Shown: positions 37,636 to 48,188, numbered from the stretch's first letter. The stretch is DNA of 64,000 nt from Sulfitobacter faviae (GCF_029870955.1 NZ_PGFQ01000002.1:124001-188000); one strand, 5' to 3'. Translations and numbers: made by a program. The notes: generated by a model not told the origin, from the letters alone.

Positions 37636-38969
37636 CAATGCCCCTCCGGCCAAGGGTTGCGCAGCAGGCCGTCGTCGAACTGCATCTCTTGCAGATCGCC
37701 AATCACCTCAAGCCCCGGACGGTCGCGCAGTTCCGGCAGCATCGCCTCGGAGGCATAGAGATACTCAAGCTTCAGCGTGTTGGGGATGCGCAGCAGCCGG
37801 ACCTTGGTGATATCCTCGGCCCCGCAGGTCTTGACCGCCGTCTGGATCGCGGTGCGGTCGCAGGGCATGACCATCGGGATTTTTGACTGCTTCAACACTT
37901 GTGAGGTGATGGCATTGGCATAGACCGCCTCGCGGTCGAAGTCCTGCTCCAACCGCTGCGTGATCACATCCGCCCGCGCCGCGCCATTGCCGTTGCCATT
38001 GCTGCGCGGCGACAGGCCAAGCGCCACCAGCCGCGAGATATGCAGATGGACCTGCATCTTCTCGCTTGAAAACCGATGGGTGATATTGGGGTCCATCCCG
38101 GTGCCAGAGAACTCCTTGCCGATCTCATCCACCACCAGCACGTCCAGATCGCCCGAGGCCGAAGGCGCGTCCAGCGGCCCCAACGGCAGACGGGGCATGT
38201 TGCGCATCGCCTCTTGCAGATAGGGCGCTTCGGCCTCCAGCATCCCGTCGCTGTCGAGCGCCACAACCTGCGCCAGCCCATCATAGGCATTCTCAATCGT
38301 GCCGATGCCGAAAAGCACCTTGCAACGTTCCAGCTTCATCCGCGCCATTTTGGCCACGAAGATGCCGACGTTGTCGATGCCGCGCGAATGGCAGGTCTCG
38401 GCGCCCGATTGCTTGCCCAGCCCGATCGAGAGCATTTTGGCCAGCCCGCTTTCGTTCGGCGCGCGGAAAGAGGTATGCGGCTTGATCCGGTTGAACAGGA
38501 TAATCCCATCGGCGGCATTGGCGTGGCGGTCCATCCGCACCGACATGCCGTTGTCGAGCACGCCGATCTCATCGGTTTCCATCGAAGAGCGGATTTCGCA
38601 ACCGAGGCTCTCTTCGGTCACGCCCAGTTTCGCCAGCAGCGCGGTCTGCCCCTCTGCGGTGGCGCCGCCGTGGCTGCCCATGGCGGGCACGACAAAGGGA
38701 TGCGCCCCGCGCGCGCGGACCTCGGCCACGATGGCGGCCAGCAGTTCCGGCAGGTTCGCCAGCCCGCGGCTGCCTGCGGTGATGGCGATGGACATGCCCG
38801 GTTTGATCTTGCCTGCGCAATCGGCCTGCATCGCCTCCGCCACGGCGGCGCGCGGGTCGTCGATCTGGGTCGCGGCAAAGGTCTGACGGCAGAGCGCCAT
38901 GCGCGGCAGCGGCGTATCCTCGACCAGTTTCACATAGTTCGGTTTCATCTGCGCTGTCCCCTCTGACAT
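37635..38969 (-). CDS. LarA-like nickel-pincer racemase/epimerase (DUF2088)
   Basis: 444 residues from ATG 38969. The lactate racemase N-terminal domain covers about residues 20-230. Candidate catalytic residues match LarA of L. plantarum in kind and spacing: H100 (GSHGG) for H108, H165 (IKPHTS) for H174, K178 (SGLAKML) for the pincer-bound K184, and H194 (ETCHS) for the nickel ligand H200. The K-to-H distance is 16 in both. It therefore probably binds the nickel-pincer nucleotide and inverts C2 of a 2-hydroxy acid. Genomic context (UxaA, IlvD, aldolases) points to a sugar acid rather than lactate; this is inference. It sits two bases from the UxaA-like gene and overlaps larC. Confidence 0.8.
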   Translation of the reverse strand: MSEGTAQMKPNYVKLVEDTPLPRMALCRQTFAATQIDDPRAAVAEAMQADCAGKIKPGMSIAITAGSRGLANLPELLAAIVAEVRARGAHPFVVPAMGSHGGATAEGQTALLAKLGVTEESLGCEIRSSMETDEIGVLDNGMSVRMDRHANAADGIILFNRIKPHTSFRAPNESGLAKMLSIGLGKQSGAETCHSRGIDNVGIFVAKMARMKLERCKVLFGIGTIENAYDGLAQVVALDSDGMLEAEAPYLQEAMRNMPRLPLGPLDAPSASGDLDVLVVDEIGKEFSGTGMDPNITHRFSSEKMQVHLHISRLVALGLSPRSNGNGNGAARADVITQRLEQDFDREAVYANAITSQVLKQSKIPMVMPCDRTAIQTAVKTCGAEDITKVRLLRIPNTLKLEYLYASEAMLPELRDRPGLEVIGDLQEMQFDDGLLRNPWPEGH

Positions 38970-38971
38970 CG

Positions 38972-40518
38972 TTACCCCGTGACCCCAATCGGCCAAGGTG
39001 CGAATTCCTCTTCGCCCACGCCGAGCGCTTCGGACTTGCTTTGCTCCCCCGAGGCGATGGCGAGGATGCGCTCGAAGATCCTTTGCCCCAACTCCTCTAG
39101 GCTCTGCTCGCCGTCGATCACGGTGCCGCAGTTGATGTCCATATCGTCCTGCATCTTGGTGAACATCGGCGTGTTGGAGGCGAGTTTGATCGTCGGTGAG
39201 GGGTAAGAGCCAAAGCACGACCCGCGCCCGGTGGTAAAGCAGATCAGGTTCGCGCCCCCGCGATCTGCCCGGTGGCCGAGACGGGATCGAAGCCGGGCGT
39301 ATCCATGAAGACCAGCCCCTTTTGCGTCACGGGTTCGGCATAGCGGTAGACCTCCATCAGCCCCGTGCTGCCGCTTTTCTTGGCCCCGCCGAGCGATTTT
39401 TCCAGCACATTCGCCAGCCCGCCTGCCTGATTGCCGGGGCTGACAACGCCGTTGATCTGCGTGTCGCGGCCCTTGGTATAGTCCAGCCACCAATCCATGC
39501 GTTCGACCAGCTTGCGCCCCACCTCTTCACTGCGGGCGCGCCGGGTCAGGAGGTGTTCGACACCGAAAATCTCGGGCGTTTCCGAAAGGATCGCCGTGCC
39601 GCCGTTGCGCACGAGGATATCCGCCGCCGCCCCCAGTCCGGGGTTGGCCGAGAGCCCCGAAAGCCCGTCCGACCCGCCGCATTGCATCCCGATGGTGATA
39701 TGTTCCGCCGAACAGGGCGCGCGCCGGACGGCATTGGCCTGATCCAGCATTTCGCGCACCGCTTCTTTGCCTTCGGCAATCGCGCGGGCCGTGCCGCCGA
39801 CATGTTGCATGGTGACGCAGCGCAGCATCTTGCCCTCGGCCAACCCCTCCTCTTCAAAGAATTGGGCGAGGTTGTTGCGCTCGCAACCCAGCGAGAGGAC
39901 CACGGCCCCGGCCAGATTGGGGTGGCGGATATAGCCCGAGAGCGTGCGGCGCAGCAGGTCCATCGGCTCGCCCGTAAGCTCCATCCCGCAGCCGGATTCG
40001 TGGATGAAGGGGATCACCCCGTCGACATTCTCCCATGCCTCCATCCGCTCTTCGTCGAAGTAATTGGCGATCTTGCGCGCCACGGTGGCCGAGCAATTCA
40101 CTGTGACGAAAAGCCCGATGTAGTTGCGCGTGCCCACCCGGCCATTGGCGCGGCGGATGCCCATGAACTGGGCGCGCTCTTGCGGTGGCAGCAGCTTGGT
40201 CGGGGTATAATCGCGGGCAAAGGCATAGTCTTTGTCGACCGCGTCGAACTTGATGTTATGGCTGTGCAGCCAATCGCCTGCGGCGATCTCTACTGCCGCA
40301 TAGCCGATCACCGTGTCGAATTTCAGGATCGGCGCGCCGCGTTGGATCGGGCGGATCGCGATCTTGTGACCTTGGGGCGTATCGTGGTTGGCACGCAGCC
40401 CGTCTTGCGGCAATACCGCGCCACGGGGAACCGCCGCGGTTGCCACGACCACGTTATCCGTCGGTGACAGCAGCATCACCTTTGCGCGTCTGTCCTCTTG
40501 CATGGTCTGGCTGTCCAT
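38972..40518 (-). CDS. UxaA-family altronate/sugar-acid dehydratase (SAF-fused), frameshifted as read
   Basis: About 515 residues. The SAF domain (roughly 15-100, LSPTDNVVVATAAVPRGAV) is followed by the UxaA C-terminal dehydratase domain with RVGTRNYIGLFVTVNCSATV, ESGCGM, LGCERNN, and GMQCGGSDGLSGLSANP. These enzymes dehydrate altronate- or galactarate-type acids to 2-keto-3-deoxy acids. ATG 40518 is chosen at MDSQTM; the frame is open far upstream through unrelated sequence. Near 39255-39259 the frame is lost. The C-terminus (ANLICFTTGRGSCFGSYPSPTIKL) continues to 38972 once one G is restored. Confidence 0.85.
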
Positions 40519-40575
40519 CGGATGCTCCCCCTCCCTCGGGTGTCGAAAAAACCGCTTCGGTAAGATGTCATTAAC

Positions 40576-40590
40576 TGATATATTAGATTT
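40576..40590. promoter_or_regulatory. AT-rich motif TGATATATTAGATTT, candidate GntR operator
   Basis: It lies in the divergent gap between the UxaA-like gene (start 40518) and the GntR gene (start 40612). The first ten bases recur at 44823-44832, and the core ATATATTAGATT recurs on the opposite strand at 58713-58724. Confidence 0.45.
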
Positions 40591-40611
40591 AACAGCTATG
40601 GAAGAGCCCGC

Positions 40612-41388
40612 ATGACCGCATCGAAGAAACCCGCCGCGCAGAGCGCACAGACCCTTGCCAAAAGCATCCTTGGCGGTGGGGCCGACTTGGGTATGTTTGA
40701 GGGCGGGCCGACGGGACGCGGGGTTTACGCCACCCTGCGCGATCAGATCGTGAGGCTGGACCTGCCGCCCGGCACGCCGCTGTTGCGCGCCGAACTGGCC
40801 GAGACCCATGGCGTCAGCCTGACGCCGCTGCGCGATGCGCTGCAACAGTTGGCCAAAGAAGGGCTGGTCAAGATCTACCCGCAATCGCGCACGCTGGTCA
40901 CACCGATCGACATGTCGGCGATCCGCGAGGCGCAGTTCATGCGCATCGCGCTTGAGACCGAGGTCGTGCGCCGTTTGGCCGATGAGATCGCGCCCGAAGC
41001 CCTCACCCGTCTGCGCAGCATCGTCGCCTTGCAAAGCAGCATCTCGGACCAACCCGGCGATGTGCCGACCTTTCAGGAATTGGACGAGGTGTTTCACCAG
41101 ACCCTCTTCGTGGCGGCGGGCCATGTGCAAAGCCAGCGCATCATGCGCAGTCATGCGGGCCACTTGGAACGCCTGCGCCGCCTGCATCTGGACGACATTG
41201 ATGAGGCCGGGCGCATTCTGAACAACAAGGACGTGATCGCCGGCCACAGCCGCATCCTCGATGGGATCGAAGCGGGCGATGCGCCCGCGGCGATGGAGGC
41301 ACTGCGCCAGCACCTGCAACGCACCGTCGACCGGATGACCGAGAAACGGGCGGCTTTCCCGGAGTATTTCACCCCGGAAAAGCCCTGA
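40612..41388 (+). CDS. GntR-family regulator (FCD domain)
   Basis: 258 residues. A 35-residue N-terminal extension precedes the winged HTH (GVYATLRDQIVRLDLPPGTPLLRAELAETHGVSLTPLRDALQQL). The FCD ligand domain has EFMRIALE-like helices and the metal-site residues of DEVFHQTLF and HSRILDGIEAGD. It is divergent from the UxaA/LarA/LarC operon and convergent with the RraA gene, and is the likely local sugar-acid repressor. Confidence 0.85.
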   Translation: MTASKKPAAQSAQTLAKSILGGGADLGMFEGGPTGRGVYATLRDQIVRLDLPPGTPLLRAELAETHGVSLTPLRDALQQLAKEGLVKIYPQSRTLVTPIDMSAIREAQFMRIALETEVVRRLADEIAPEALTRLRSIVALQSSISDQPGDVPTFQELDEVFHQTLFVAAGHVQSQRIMRSHAGHLERLRRLHLDDIDEAGRILNNKDVIAGHSRILDGIEAGDAPAAMEALRQHLQRTVDRMTEKRAAFPEYFTPEKP

Positions 41389-41389
41389 T

Positions 41390-42100
41390 TCAGCGGTTGT
41401 TGGCCTTGCGCCACGCGGCGAACTTATCAAGATTCTCTTGCTTGGTGCCGGGGTAGAGCCCGATGATCCCGGCGCCATCCTTGACCTGCTCCACCACGAA
41501 ATCCTCATAGGCGGTCATCTCGACAGCCTCATCTGCCACCTCTTCGGCGATATCCGCGGGGATGATGATCACGCAGTCGTCGTCGCCCACCACGATATCA
41601 CCGGGAAAGACGGGGGCATCGCCGCAGCCCACGGGGCAGTTGATCTCAATCGCCTCATGCAGCGTCAGGTTCGTAGGGCTGGAGGGGCGCGCGTGATAGG
41701 CGGGGATCTCAAGCGCGCCGATGGTCGCCGCATCGCGCAAGCCCCCGTCGGTCACCACACCCGCCGCGCCGCGCATCATCAGCCGTGTGATCAGGATGTC
41801 ACCGGCGCTTGCCGCGCGGGCATCCTTGCGGCTGTCCATTACCAGCACATGGCCCTCGGGGCAGGTCTCGATCGCGACGCGCTGCGGATGCTCGGGATTG
41901 CGGAATTCGACCAATTGGTTGCGGTCTTCGCGGGCAGGCATATAGCGCAGGGTAAAGGCGGGGCCGACCATGTTGCGCCCCTTGGCGGCAACCGGACCGA
42001 CCCCCTGCACCACCTGATTGCGCAGCCCGCGCTTGTACAGCGCCGTCGCCAATGTCGCGACCGAGACCGCTTGAAGTTTCTCGCGTAGTTCGGGGCTCAT
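41390..42100 (-). CDS. RraA/HMG-aldolase family protein
   Basis: 236 residues from ATG 42100. The family comprises RNase E regulators and class II 4-hydroxy-4-methyl-2-oxoglutarate/oxaloacetate aldolases. The metal/substrate motif is seen as GDILITRLMMRGAAGVVTDGGLRDAATI, then GDIVVGDDDCVIIIPADIAEEV. In this setting, coupled by ATGA overlap to a DapA-family gene and near IlvD-type and aldolase genes, an aldolase or decarboxylase role in sugar-acid breakdown is more likely than RNase regulation. Confidence 0.78.
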   Translation of the reverse strand: MSPELREKLQAVSVATLATALYKRGLRNQVVQGVGPVAAKGRNMVGPAFTLRYMPAREDRNQLVEFRNPEHPQRVAIETCPEGHVLVMDSRKDARAASAGDILITRLMMRGAAGVVTDGGLRDAATIGALEIPAYHARPSSPTNLTLHEAIEINCPVGCGDAPVFPGDIVVGDDDCVIIIPADIAEEVADEAVEMTAYEDFVVEQVKDGAGIIGLYPGTKQENLDKFAAWRKANNR

Positions 42101-43008
42101 GCCGCCTCTCCCTTCAGTTGATTGTCTTTCAAGAATTGATCCAGCACCGCCTGCTGCTGTTCCGTCAGCGGCCATGCGGAAGGCGGGCGCGTGGGGCCGC
42201 AATCCTGTCCGATGGCCATAAGGGCGGCTTTGACGCCGGTGACATTGGTGCCGTTATGCTCTTCCGCGCGGATGTCCTCAAAGGCGCGCATCCCGGCGAT
42301 GAGGCGGTTCGCTTCGCCGTAGTTGCCTGCGTCGAGTGCCGCGTGGATGGCGACCGAGCGCTCGGGCCAGACGTTGATAAGGCCCGAGGTGAAGCCCCGC
42401 GCCCCCACGGCATAGAGCGGCGGCGCCCAGACCTCGGCCAGACCGCCGACCCAGACGATATCTTTTGGCGCAGCTTCGATCGCGCGGGCAAGGTTCAAGG
42501 GGTTCGGCGTGGCCCATTTGACGCCCTTCACCCCGTCGACCTCGCACAGTCGCGCGATGCCCTCGGGCCCCATCGCGTCATTGCGCAGGTACAGCATCAC
42601 CGGCAGCCCGCCCGAGGCATCGCGCACCGCATGCACATAGTCGACCGTACCACGGGGAGAGACGAAGGGATCGGGCGGTTGGTGGATCATCAGCGCATCC
42701 GCCCCCGCCTCGGCGCTTGCCTTGGCCAGCGCACAGGCATCGCGAATGCCGCGCCCGACCCCTGCAAGCAGCGGCGCGCGCCCATCGACCATCTGCGCCA
42801 CCTCGCGCACCATGGTGCAGGCCTCGTCATTGGTCAGCGCGTAATATTCGCCGGTATTGCCGTTCACCACCGGGATATGCACCCCGGCGGCAAGCGCGCG
42901 GTTAATGATCGGCCCCAGCTTGCGCGGCGCGATCTCTCCGCCCGGGTCATAGGGCGTCACGAGGATGCCCGAGATGCCGGTAAGCGCTTTCGAAAGATCA
43001 TGTGTCAT
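42097..43008 (-). CDS. DapA-family dehydratase/aldolase (2-keto-3-deoxy sugar-acid type)
   Basis: 303-residue class I TIM barrel of the dihydrodipicolinate synthase/N-acetylneuraminate lyase superfamily. VNGNTGEYYALTNDE carries the substrate loop, Y140 lies in VMLYLRND, and the Schiff-base lysine is probably K164 in GVKWATPN. With an IlvD-type dehydratase next door and KGSADH beyond, it could be an L-2-keto-3-deoxyarabinonate dehydratase giving KGSA, or a KDG/KDGal-type aldolase. Pyr4H2C deaminase of hydroxyproline catabolism belongs to the same superfamily and is another option. It lies 12 bases downstream of the IlvD gene. Confidence 0.75.
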   Translation of the reverse strand: MTHDLSKALTGISGILVTPYDPGGEIAPRKLGPIINRALAAGVHIPVVNGNTGEYYALTNDEACTMVREVAQMVDGRAPLLAGVGRGIRDACALAKASAEAGADALMIHQPPDPFVSPRGTVDYVHAVRDASGGLPVMLYLRNDAMGPEGIARLCEVDGVKGVKWATPNPLNLARAIEAAPKDIVWVGGLAEVWAPPLYAVGARGFTSGLINVWPERSVAIHAALDAGNYGEANRLIAGMRAFEDIRAEEHNGTNVTGVKAALMAIGQDCGPTRPPSAWPLTEQQQAVLDQFLKDNQLKGEAA

Positions 43009-43020
43009 TGCCAGCCCCTC

Positions 43021-44762
43021 TCAGAAGATATCCGGCTCGCCCGCCGCTTGGCCGAAGGCCGCGGTGAGGTAGTCGAAGTCGCAGCCCTGATCGGCCTGCC
43101 CCACATGGCGCTGGAACATATAGCCCCACCCCCGCTCGAACCGCGGCTCGGGCGCTTTCCACGCAGCGCGGCGGGCGGCGAGTTCGTCCTCATCCACCAG
43201 CATGTCGAGGGTCCGCGCCTCAAGATCCATGCGCACGATGTCCCCCGTCTTCAGCAGCGCCAGCGGCCCGCCCACGAAAGACTCCGGCGCGACATGCAGG
43301 ATGCAAGCGCCGTAAGAGGTGCCCGACATCCGCGCATCCGAGATCCGCAGCATGTCACGGTGCCCCTGTTTCAGCAGCGCCTTGGGCATCGGCAGCATCC
43401 CCCATTCCGGCATCCCCGGCCCGCCCTGCGGACCGGCGTTGCGCAGCACCAGCACATGGTCGGGCGTCACATCGAGGTTTTCGTCGTCGATGGCGGCTTT
43501 CATCTCGGGGTAGCTGTCAAAGACCAACGCCGGGCCTTCGTGGTGGTGGAACTTCGGATCGCAGGCCGCCGGTTTGATCACCGCGCCATTGGGGCAAAGG
43601 TTGCCCTTGAGCACGGCAAGCGAGCCTTCCTTATAGACCGGGTTCGACAGGGGCCGGATCACGTCGTCATTATAGACAGGCGCATTCGCGATCCCTTCTT
43701 CCAGCGGTTTGCCGGTGCAGGTGATGGCCGACCGGTCAAGCTTGTCGCCCAACTGGTCCATCAGCGCCCGCAGCCCGCCCGCGAAGTAGAAATCCTCCAT
43801 CAGATATTCGCTGCTGCCCAAGGGCCGGATATTGGCAATCAGCGGCGTGATGCGGCCCAGAGCGTCGAGATCGCTCAACTCCAGCGCCACCCCGGCGCGG
43901 CGCGCCATGGCCAAGAGATGCACCACCGCATTGGTCGAACAGCCCGTCGCCATGGCCACCGTCGCCGCGTTTTGCACGGCGGCGGGGGTGATGATCTTGT
44001 CGGGCGTCAGGTCCTCCCAAACCATATCGACAATGCGCCGCCCGCAAGAGGCGCTCATCCGTTTGTGCCCCGCATCCGCAGCGGGGATCGAGGTCGCCCC
44101 CGGCAGGGTCAGCCCCATCGCCTCGGCAATCGCGGTCATGGTGGAGGCGGTGCCCATCGTCATGCAATGCCCGTAGGACCGCGCAATGCCGCCTTCGACG
44201 CCAACCCATTCCTCGGCCGAGATCGTGCCCGCGCGGCGTTCGTCCCAGAACTTCCAGGCGTCCGAGCCAGAGCCAAGCGCCCGCCCCGCGTAATTGCCGC
44301 GCAGCATCGGCCCCGCGGGCAAAAAGATGAACGGCACGCCTGCGCTGATCGCGCCCATGGTCAGCCCCGGCGTGGACTTGTCACAGCCCCCATGAGCACC
44401 ACACCGTCAAGCGGGTGCGAGCGGATCGTCTCTTCGGTCTCCATCGCGATCATATTGCGGTAGAGCATCGAAGTCGGCTTGGTGAAGCTCTCGTCGATCG
44501 AGATCGTCGGGATCTCAAGCCCCAGCCCGCCGGCCTGCGCGATTCCCTTCTTCACGTCCTCCGCGCGGTCGCGGAAATGAAGGTGGCAGGGGTTCATCTC
44601 GGACCAAGTGTTCAGGATGCCGATCACCGGGCGGCCTTCCCAATCCTCGGGGCCCAGACCCATCTGCATCATGCGCGACCGATGGCCAAAGCTGCGCAGA
44701 TCGTCGGGGGCGAACCAGCGCGCGCTGCGCAGCTGATCGGCGGTTTTCTTGGTCTCGGTCAT
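43021..44762 (-). CDS. IlvD/Edd-family dehydratase, likely pentonate/sugar-acid dehydratase, frameshifted as read
   Basis: About 580 residues. Three iron-sulfur cysteines expected of [2Fe-2S] pentonate dehydratases are visible in NPCHLHF, GGCDKSTPG and YGHCMTMGTASTM, with the phosphate/Mg-type segments SDARMSGTSYG near the C-terminus. Such enzymes (ArabDH, XylDHT, galactonate dehydratase) convert aldonates to 2-keto-3-deoxyaldonates. The frame breaks at 44387-44391. One restored G gives LMGGCDKSTPGLTMGAISAG, recovering the second cysteine. It is divergent from the aldolase gene at 44880. Confidence 0.85.
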
Positions 44763-44822
44763 GGATTCCTCGCCAGCTAAAACATCATCACAAAAAGGTT
44801 GGAAAACACATCTTGCTCGAAT

Positions 44823-44840
44823 TGATATATTACCGTATCA
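44823..44840. promoter_or_regulatory. Motif TGATATATTACCGTATCA in divergent promoter region
   Basis: TGATA and TATCA flank 8 bases. The first ten bases equal those of the 40576 motif. It lies between the IlvD-type gene (start 44762) and the aldolase gene (start 44880), and is a plausible shared operator of the GntR at 40612. Confidence 0.45.
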
Positions 44841-44879
44841 CCCCAATTGTCGATACCATTTGAGGGAGGAGCCGCGAAA

Positions 44880-45679
44880 ATGTCGGGAAAACCACTGAAA
44901 CAAACGCTCCGCCCCAGCAGCCGCCTGTCGGGCTTTTGGCTCTCGCTCTGCTCTCCTACGGTGACCGAGATCGCGGCGGGCAGCGGGATCGACTGGCTGT
45001 TGTTGGATATGGAGCATGCGCCCAACGATCTCAGCCAAATCACCGACCATCTGCGCGCGGCAGGCAGTGCCAATCCCGATGCGCAGATGATTGTGCGCCT
45101 GCCGTCCTCGGACCAGACGATGACCAAACGGCTGCTGGATATCGGCGTGCGCAATCTGATGTTCCCGATGATCCAGACTGCCGAGGCCGCCCGCCAAGCC
45201 GTATCATGGACCCGCTACCCGCCCGAAGGGCTGCGCGGCATCTCGGCCACGATCCGCGCCAATGATTACGCGCGGCAAACCGATTACCTCAGCACCTATG
45301 CAGAGGCGCAATGCGTGATCGTGCAGGTCGAAACCCCGAAGCGGTGGCCGAAATTCCCGCCATCGCCGCCGTGCCGGGGGTGGATGCGATCTTTATCGGG
45401 CCGGGAGATCTATCCTCCGCGATGGGCCATACCGGCAACCCGATGCACCCCGATGTCCAAGAGAAGATCCGTGAGGCGGTCGCGGCCATCCATGCCGCCG
45501 GGCTGCCTGCGGGCATCCTCGGCTATGGTGCCGATCTTGCGCAACGGTACTTTGATGAGGGTATCGAATTCGTCGCCATCGCGGGCGACGCTTGGCTGCT
45601 CACGCGGCAGATGGATGCGTTGGTGCAGACCATGGCGCGGCCCTCCCCCACTTTGACACAGCAAACCCATAAGGATTGA
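44880..45679 (+). CDS. HpcH/HpaI-family aldolase, frameshifted as read
   Basis: About 266 residues of the metal-dependent class II 2-keto-3-deoxy-acid aldolase family (GarL/RhmA/HpaI). Segments seen are SGFWLSLCSPTVTEIAAGSGIDWLLLDMEHAPND, RNLMFPMIQTAEAARQAV, and IFIGPGDLSSAMGHTGNP. It cleaves 2-keto-3-deoxy acids to pyruvate plus an aldehyde. ATG 44880 has GGGAGGAG before it. The frame is lost at the C run 45334-45337; adding one C gives QVETPEAVAEIPAIAAVPG and continues to 45679. The KGSADH gene begins 2 bases later. Confidence 0.85.
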
Positions 45680-45681
45680 TC

Positions 45682-47222
45682 ATGACCGCGGACAGCAAGA
45701 GATTTCACCCCCACGGCAAACATCTGATCGCCGGCGAATGGGTCGGCGGCGGAGAGACCTTCGCCAATTCCCCCGCCACCGGCGAAAGCGACCAATTCCA
45801 AAGCGGCACCCCGGCCCATGTGGACCGTGCCTGCCAAGCGGCGGAGGAGGCCTTTTGGTCCTACGCCTATGCCAGCCGCGAGACCCGCGCCGCCTTCCTC
45901 GACACCATCGCGGATGAGATGGAGGCCCGAGCCGAGACCATTACCGAGATCGGCACCCGCGAATCCGGCCTGCCCGAAGCCCGCCTTCAGGGCGAGCGGG
46001 GGCGGACAACCGGGCAGCTTCGCCTCTTTGCCGATCACATCCGCAAAGGCGCGCATCTGGACCGGCGCGTTGACGGCGCCCTGCCCGAACGCCAACCAAT
46101 GCCGCGCCCCGACATCCGCATGATCCAGCGCCCCATCGGGCCGGTCGCGGTCTTCGGCGCGTCGAACTTCCCGCTGGCCTTCTCTACCGCGGGCGGCGAC
46201 ACCGCCGCGGCGCTGGCGGCGGGCTGCCCAGTCGTGGTCAAAGGCCACTCCGCCCACCCCGGCACGGGGGAGATCGTTGCCGAAGCGATCCACGCGGCGA
46301 TCCAGAAATGCGGCATCCACCCCGGCGTCTTCTCTCTGATCCACGCCAACAGCCGCGAGGTGGGGCAGACGCTGGTGCAGCATCCGCTCATCAAGGCCGT
46401 GGGCTTTACCGGATCGCTCGGCGGGGGGCGCGCGCTCTTTGATCTTTGCGCCCAACGCCCCGAGCCGATCCCCTTCTTTGGCGAGTTGGGCTCGGTGAAC
46501 CCGATGTTCGTTTTGGCCGATGCCGCCCGCAATCGGGGCGCTGAGATCGGCGCGGGCTGGGCCGGCTCGCTGACCATGGGCGCGGGGCAGTTCTGCACCA
46601 ACCCCGGCATCGCGGTCGTGGCCAAAGGGGCCGAAGGCGATGCATTCGTCGCCGCCGCGAAAGAGGCGCTTGAGCAGGTCGGCCCGCAGGTCATGCTGAC
46701 CGACGGCATCGCCAAAGCCTACCGCGACGGCAAGGAACGTTTCACCGGGCGCAACGCCGTCCGCGCACTGGTCAGCAACGACAGCGAAGGCCGCGCCGCC
46801 CAGCCGAACTTGTTTGAAACCGACGCCGATACCTACCTGCAAGACCACGCGCTTGGGGAGGAGGTCTTTGGCCCCTTGGGTCTGGTGCTGCGGGTGTCCT
46901 CGGGCGATGAGATGCAAGAGCTCGCCAAAGGGTTCGAGGGGCAATTGACCGCGACGCTCCAGATGGACGAAGGCGACACCGACGCCGCCAAGGCGCTGAT
47001 GCCCATTCTTGAGCGCAAGGCGGGCCGGGTGTTGGTGAACGGTTTCCCCACCGGGGTCGAGGTTTGTGACGCCATGGTGCATGGCGGCCCCTACCCGGCC
47101 TCCACCAACTTCGGCGCGACCTCTGTCGGCACCATGGCGATCCGCCGCTTCCTGCGACCCGTGTCCTACCAAAACCTGCCCGAGGCGCTATTGCCCGAAG
47201 ACCTGCGCGGGCTTCGGCATGA
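45682..47222 (+). CDS. Alpha-ketoglutaric semialdehyde dehydrogenase (second copy)
   Basis: About 513 residues, closely related along its length to the gene at 688. It has AVFGASNFPLAFSTAGGDTAAALAAG, VVKGHSAHPGTGEIVAEAI, GFTGSLGGGRALF, FFGELGSVNPMF, and the nucleophile Cys in GAGQFCTNPGIAVV. Here it would oxidise KGSA made from pentonates. As read, the frame runs on to 47406 with a non-family tail after LLPEDLRG. One extra G at 47209-47211 gives a stop TGA at 47220-47222 that overlaps the next gene's ATG, matching the paralogue's C-terminal length, so I end it there. Confidence 0.85.
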
Positions 47223-48181
47223 GCGGCGGGTTGATCGGCCCCGTCGCCGTGCTCGACGCGATGCCGCAGGACATGCAAGACAAGGTGCGCGGCTATGCCG
47301 AAGGGCTCGACCTGCGCTTTGCGGCCTCCTTCTCGGAAGAAGCCTTTGCCGAAGCGGTAAAGGGGGCAGCCTATATCGTCCCACGCGGGCGGGGGCTTCC
47401 GGCTGAGGTGCTGCGGGGGGCCGATAGCGTGCGCCTCGTGCATCAATGGGGCACCGGGTATGACAAAATCCCCTTGGATGTCGCGCGCGAGATGGGTGTG
47501 CCGGTCGCGCGCAGCCCCGGGGTCAACGCGCCCACCATCGCCGATCTGACCATCGGCATGATGATCGCCGCGCTACGCCGCATCCCGCTGCATTACAACA
47601 ACACCCGCGCGGGCAAATGGATCGTGCCCGAGATCGTCCCCGGGGCGCGGGATCTCAGCAGTCAGAAGGTCGGGCTGATCGGCTTTGGCGCCATCGGGCA
47701 GCTTGTCGCGAAACGGCTGACGGGCTTTGACTGCGAGGTGCTCTACTACCGCCGCTCGGGGCCCGCCGAAGGCACCAGCGCCCGCTATGCAGACCGCGAT
47801 GAAATCCTTGAGACCTGCGATATTGTCAGCCTGCACATGCCGCTGACCGATGCGTCACACCACACCATCGGGGCGGATGAACTGGCGCGAATGAAATCGG
47901 ATGCGCTTTTGGTGAACACCGGGCGCGGCGGGCTGATCGATGAGGCGGCCCTGATCGACACGCTGACCCACAAGCGCATCGCCGGGGCCGCATTGGATGT
48001 CTTTACCCAAGAACCGGTGGAGCCGGACAACCCGCTGCTGCGTCTCGATAATGTCCTGCCGCTGCCGCATATCGGTGGCCATAGTGAGGACAACCTCAAA
48101 CGCATGGTCGGCCATTGGGCGGGCAACATCCGCGCCTTCCACGAAGGGCGCGGCATCGACGAGGCCTGCCTCGTGACCTGA
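47219..48181 (+). CDS. D-2-hydroxyacid dehydrogenase (NAD-binding)
   Basis: 320 residues of the D-isomer-specific 2-hydroxyacid dehydrogenase family. The catalytic domain is split around the Rossmann motif VGLIGFGAIGQLVAKRL. The family Arg is in VNTGRGGLIDEAAL, the Glu in DVFTQEPVEPDN, and the catalytic His in LPLPHIGGHSEDN. It reduces a 2-keto acid or oxidises a D-2-hydroxy acid, for example glyoxylate/glycolate or hydroxypyruvate. It begins inside the repaired stop of the KGSADH gene. Confidence 0.83.
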   Translation: MSGGLIGPVAVLDAMPQDMQDKVRGYAEGLDLRFAASFSEEAFAEAVKGAAYIVPRGRGLPAEVLRGADSVRLVHQWGTGYDKIPLDVAREMGVPVARSPGVNAPTIADLTIGMMIAALRRIPLHYNNTRAGKWIVPEIVPGARDLSSQKVGLIGFGAIGQLVAKRLTGFDCEVLYYRRSGPAEGTSARYADRDEILETCDIVSLHMPLTDASHHTIGADELARMKSDALLVNTGRGGLIDEAALIDTLTHKRIAGAALDVFTQEPVEPDNPLLRLDNVLPLPHIGGHSEDNLKRMVGHWAGNIRAFHEGRGIDEACLVT

Positions 48182-48188
48182 AGGCAAC

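Noticed and set aside
40519..41508. Upstream extension of the minus-strand UxaA frame (open from 41508)
   Set aside because: The extension runs antisense through the GntR gene and has no family similarity; the dehydratase starts at 40518.
42052..44463. 803-codon plus-strand open frame
   Set aside because: It is antisense to the DapA and IlvD-type genes, has Arg/His-rich composition typical of a shadow frame in GC-rich DNA, and shows no recognisable family.
45523..47172. 549-codon minus-strand open frame
   Set aside because: Antisense shadow of the KGSA dehydrogenase gene, with low-complexity composition.
47223..47406. C-terminal tail of the second KGSADH as read
   Set aside because: Arg-rich, not present in the paralogue, and lies over the start of the hydroxyacid dehydrogenase; better explained by one missing G at 47210.
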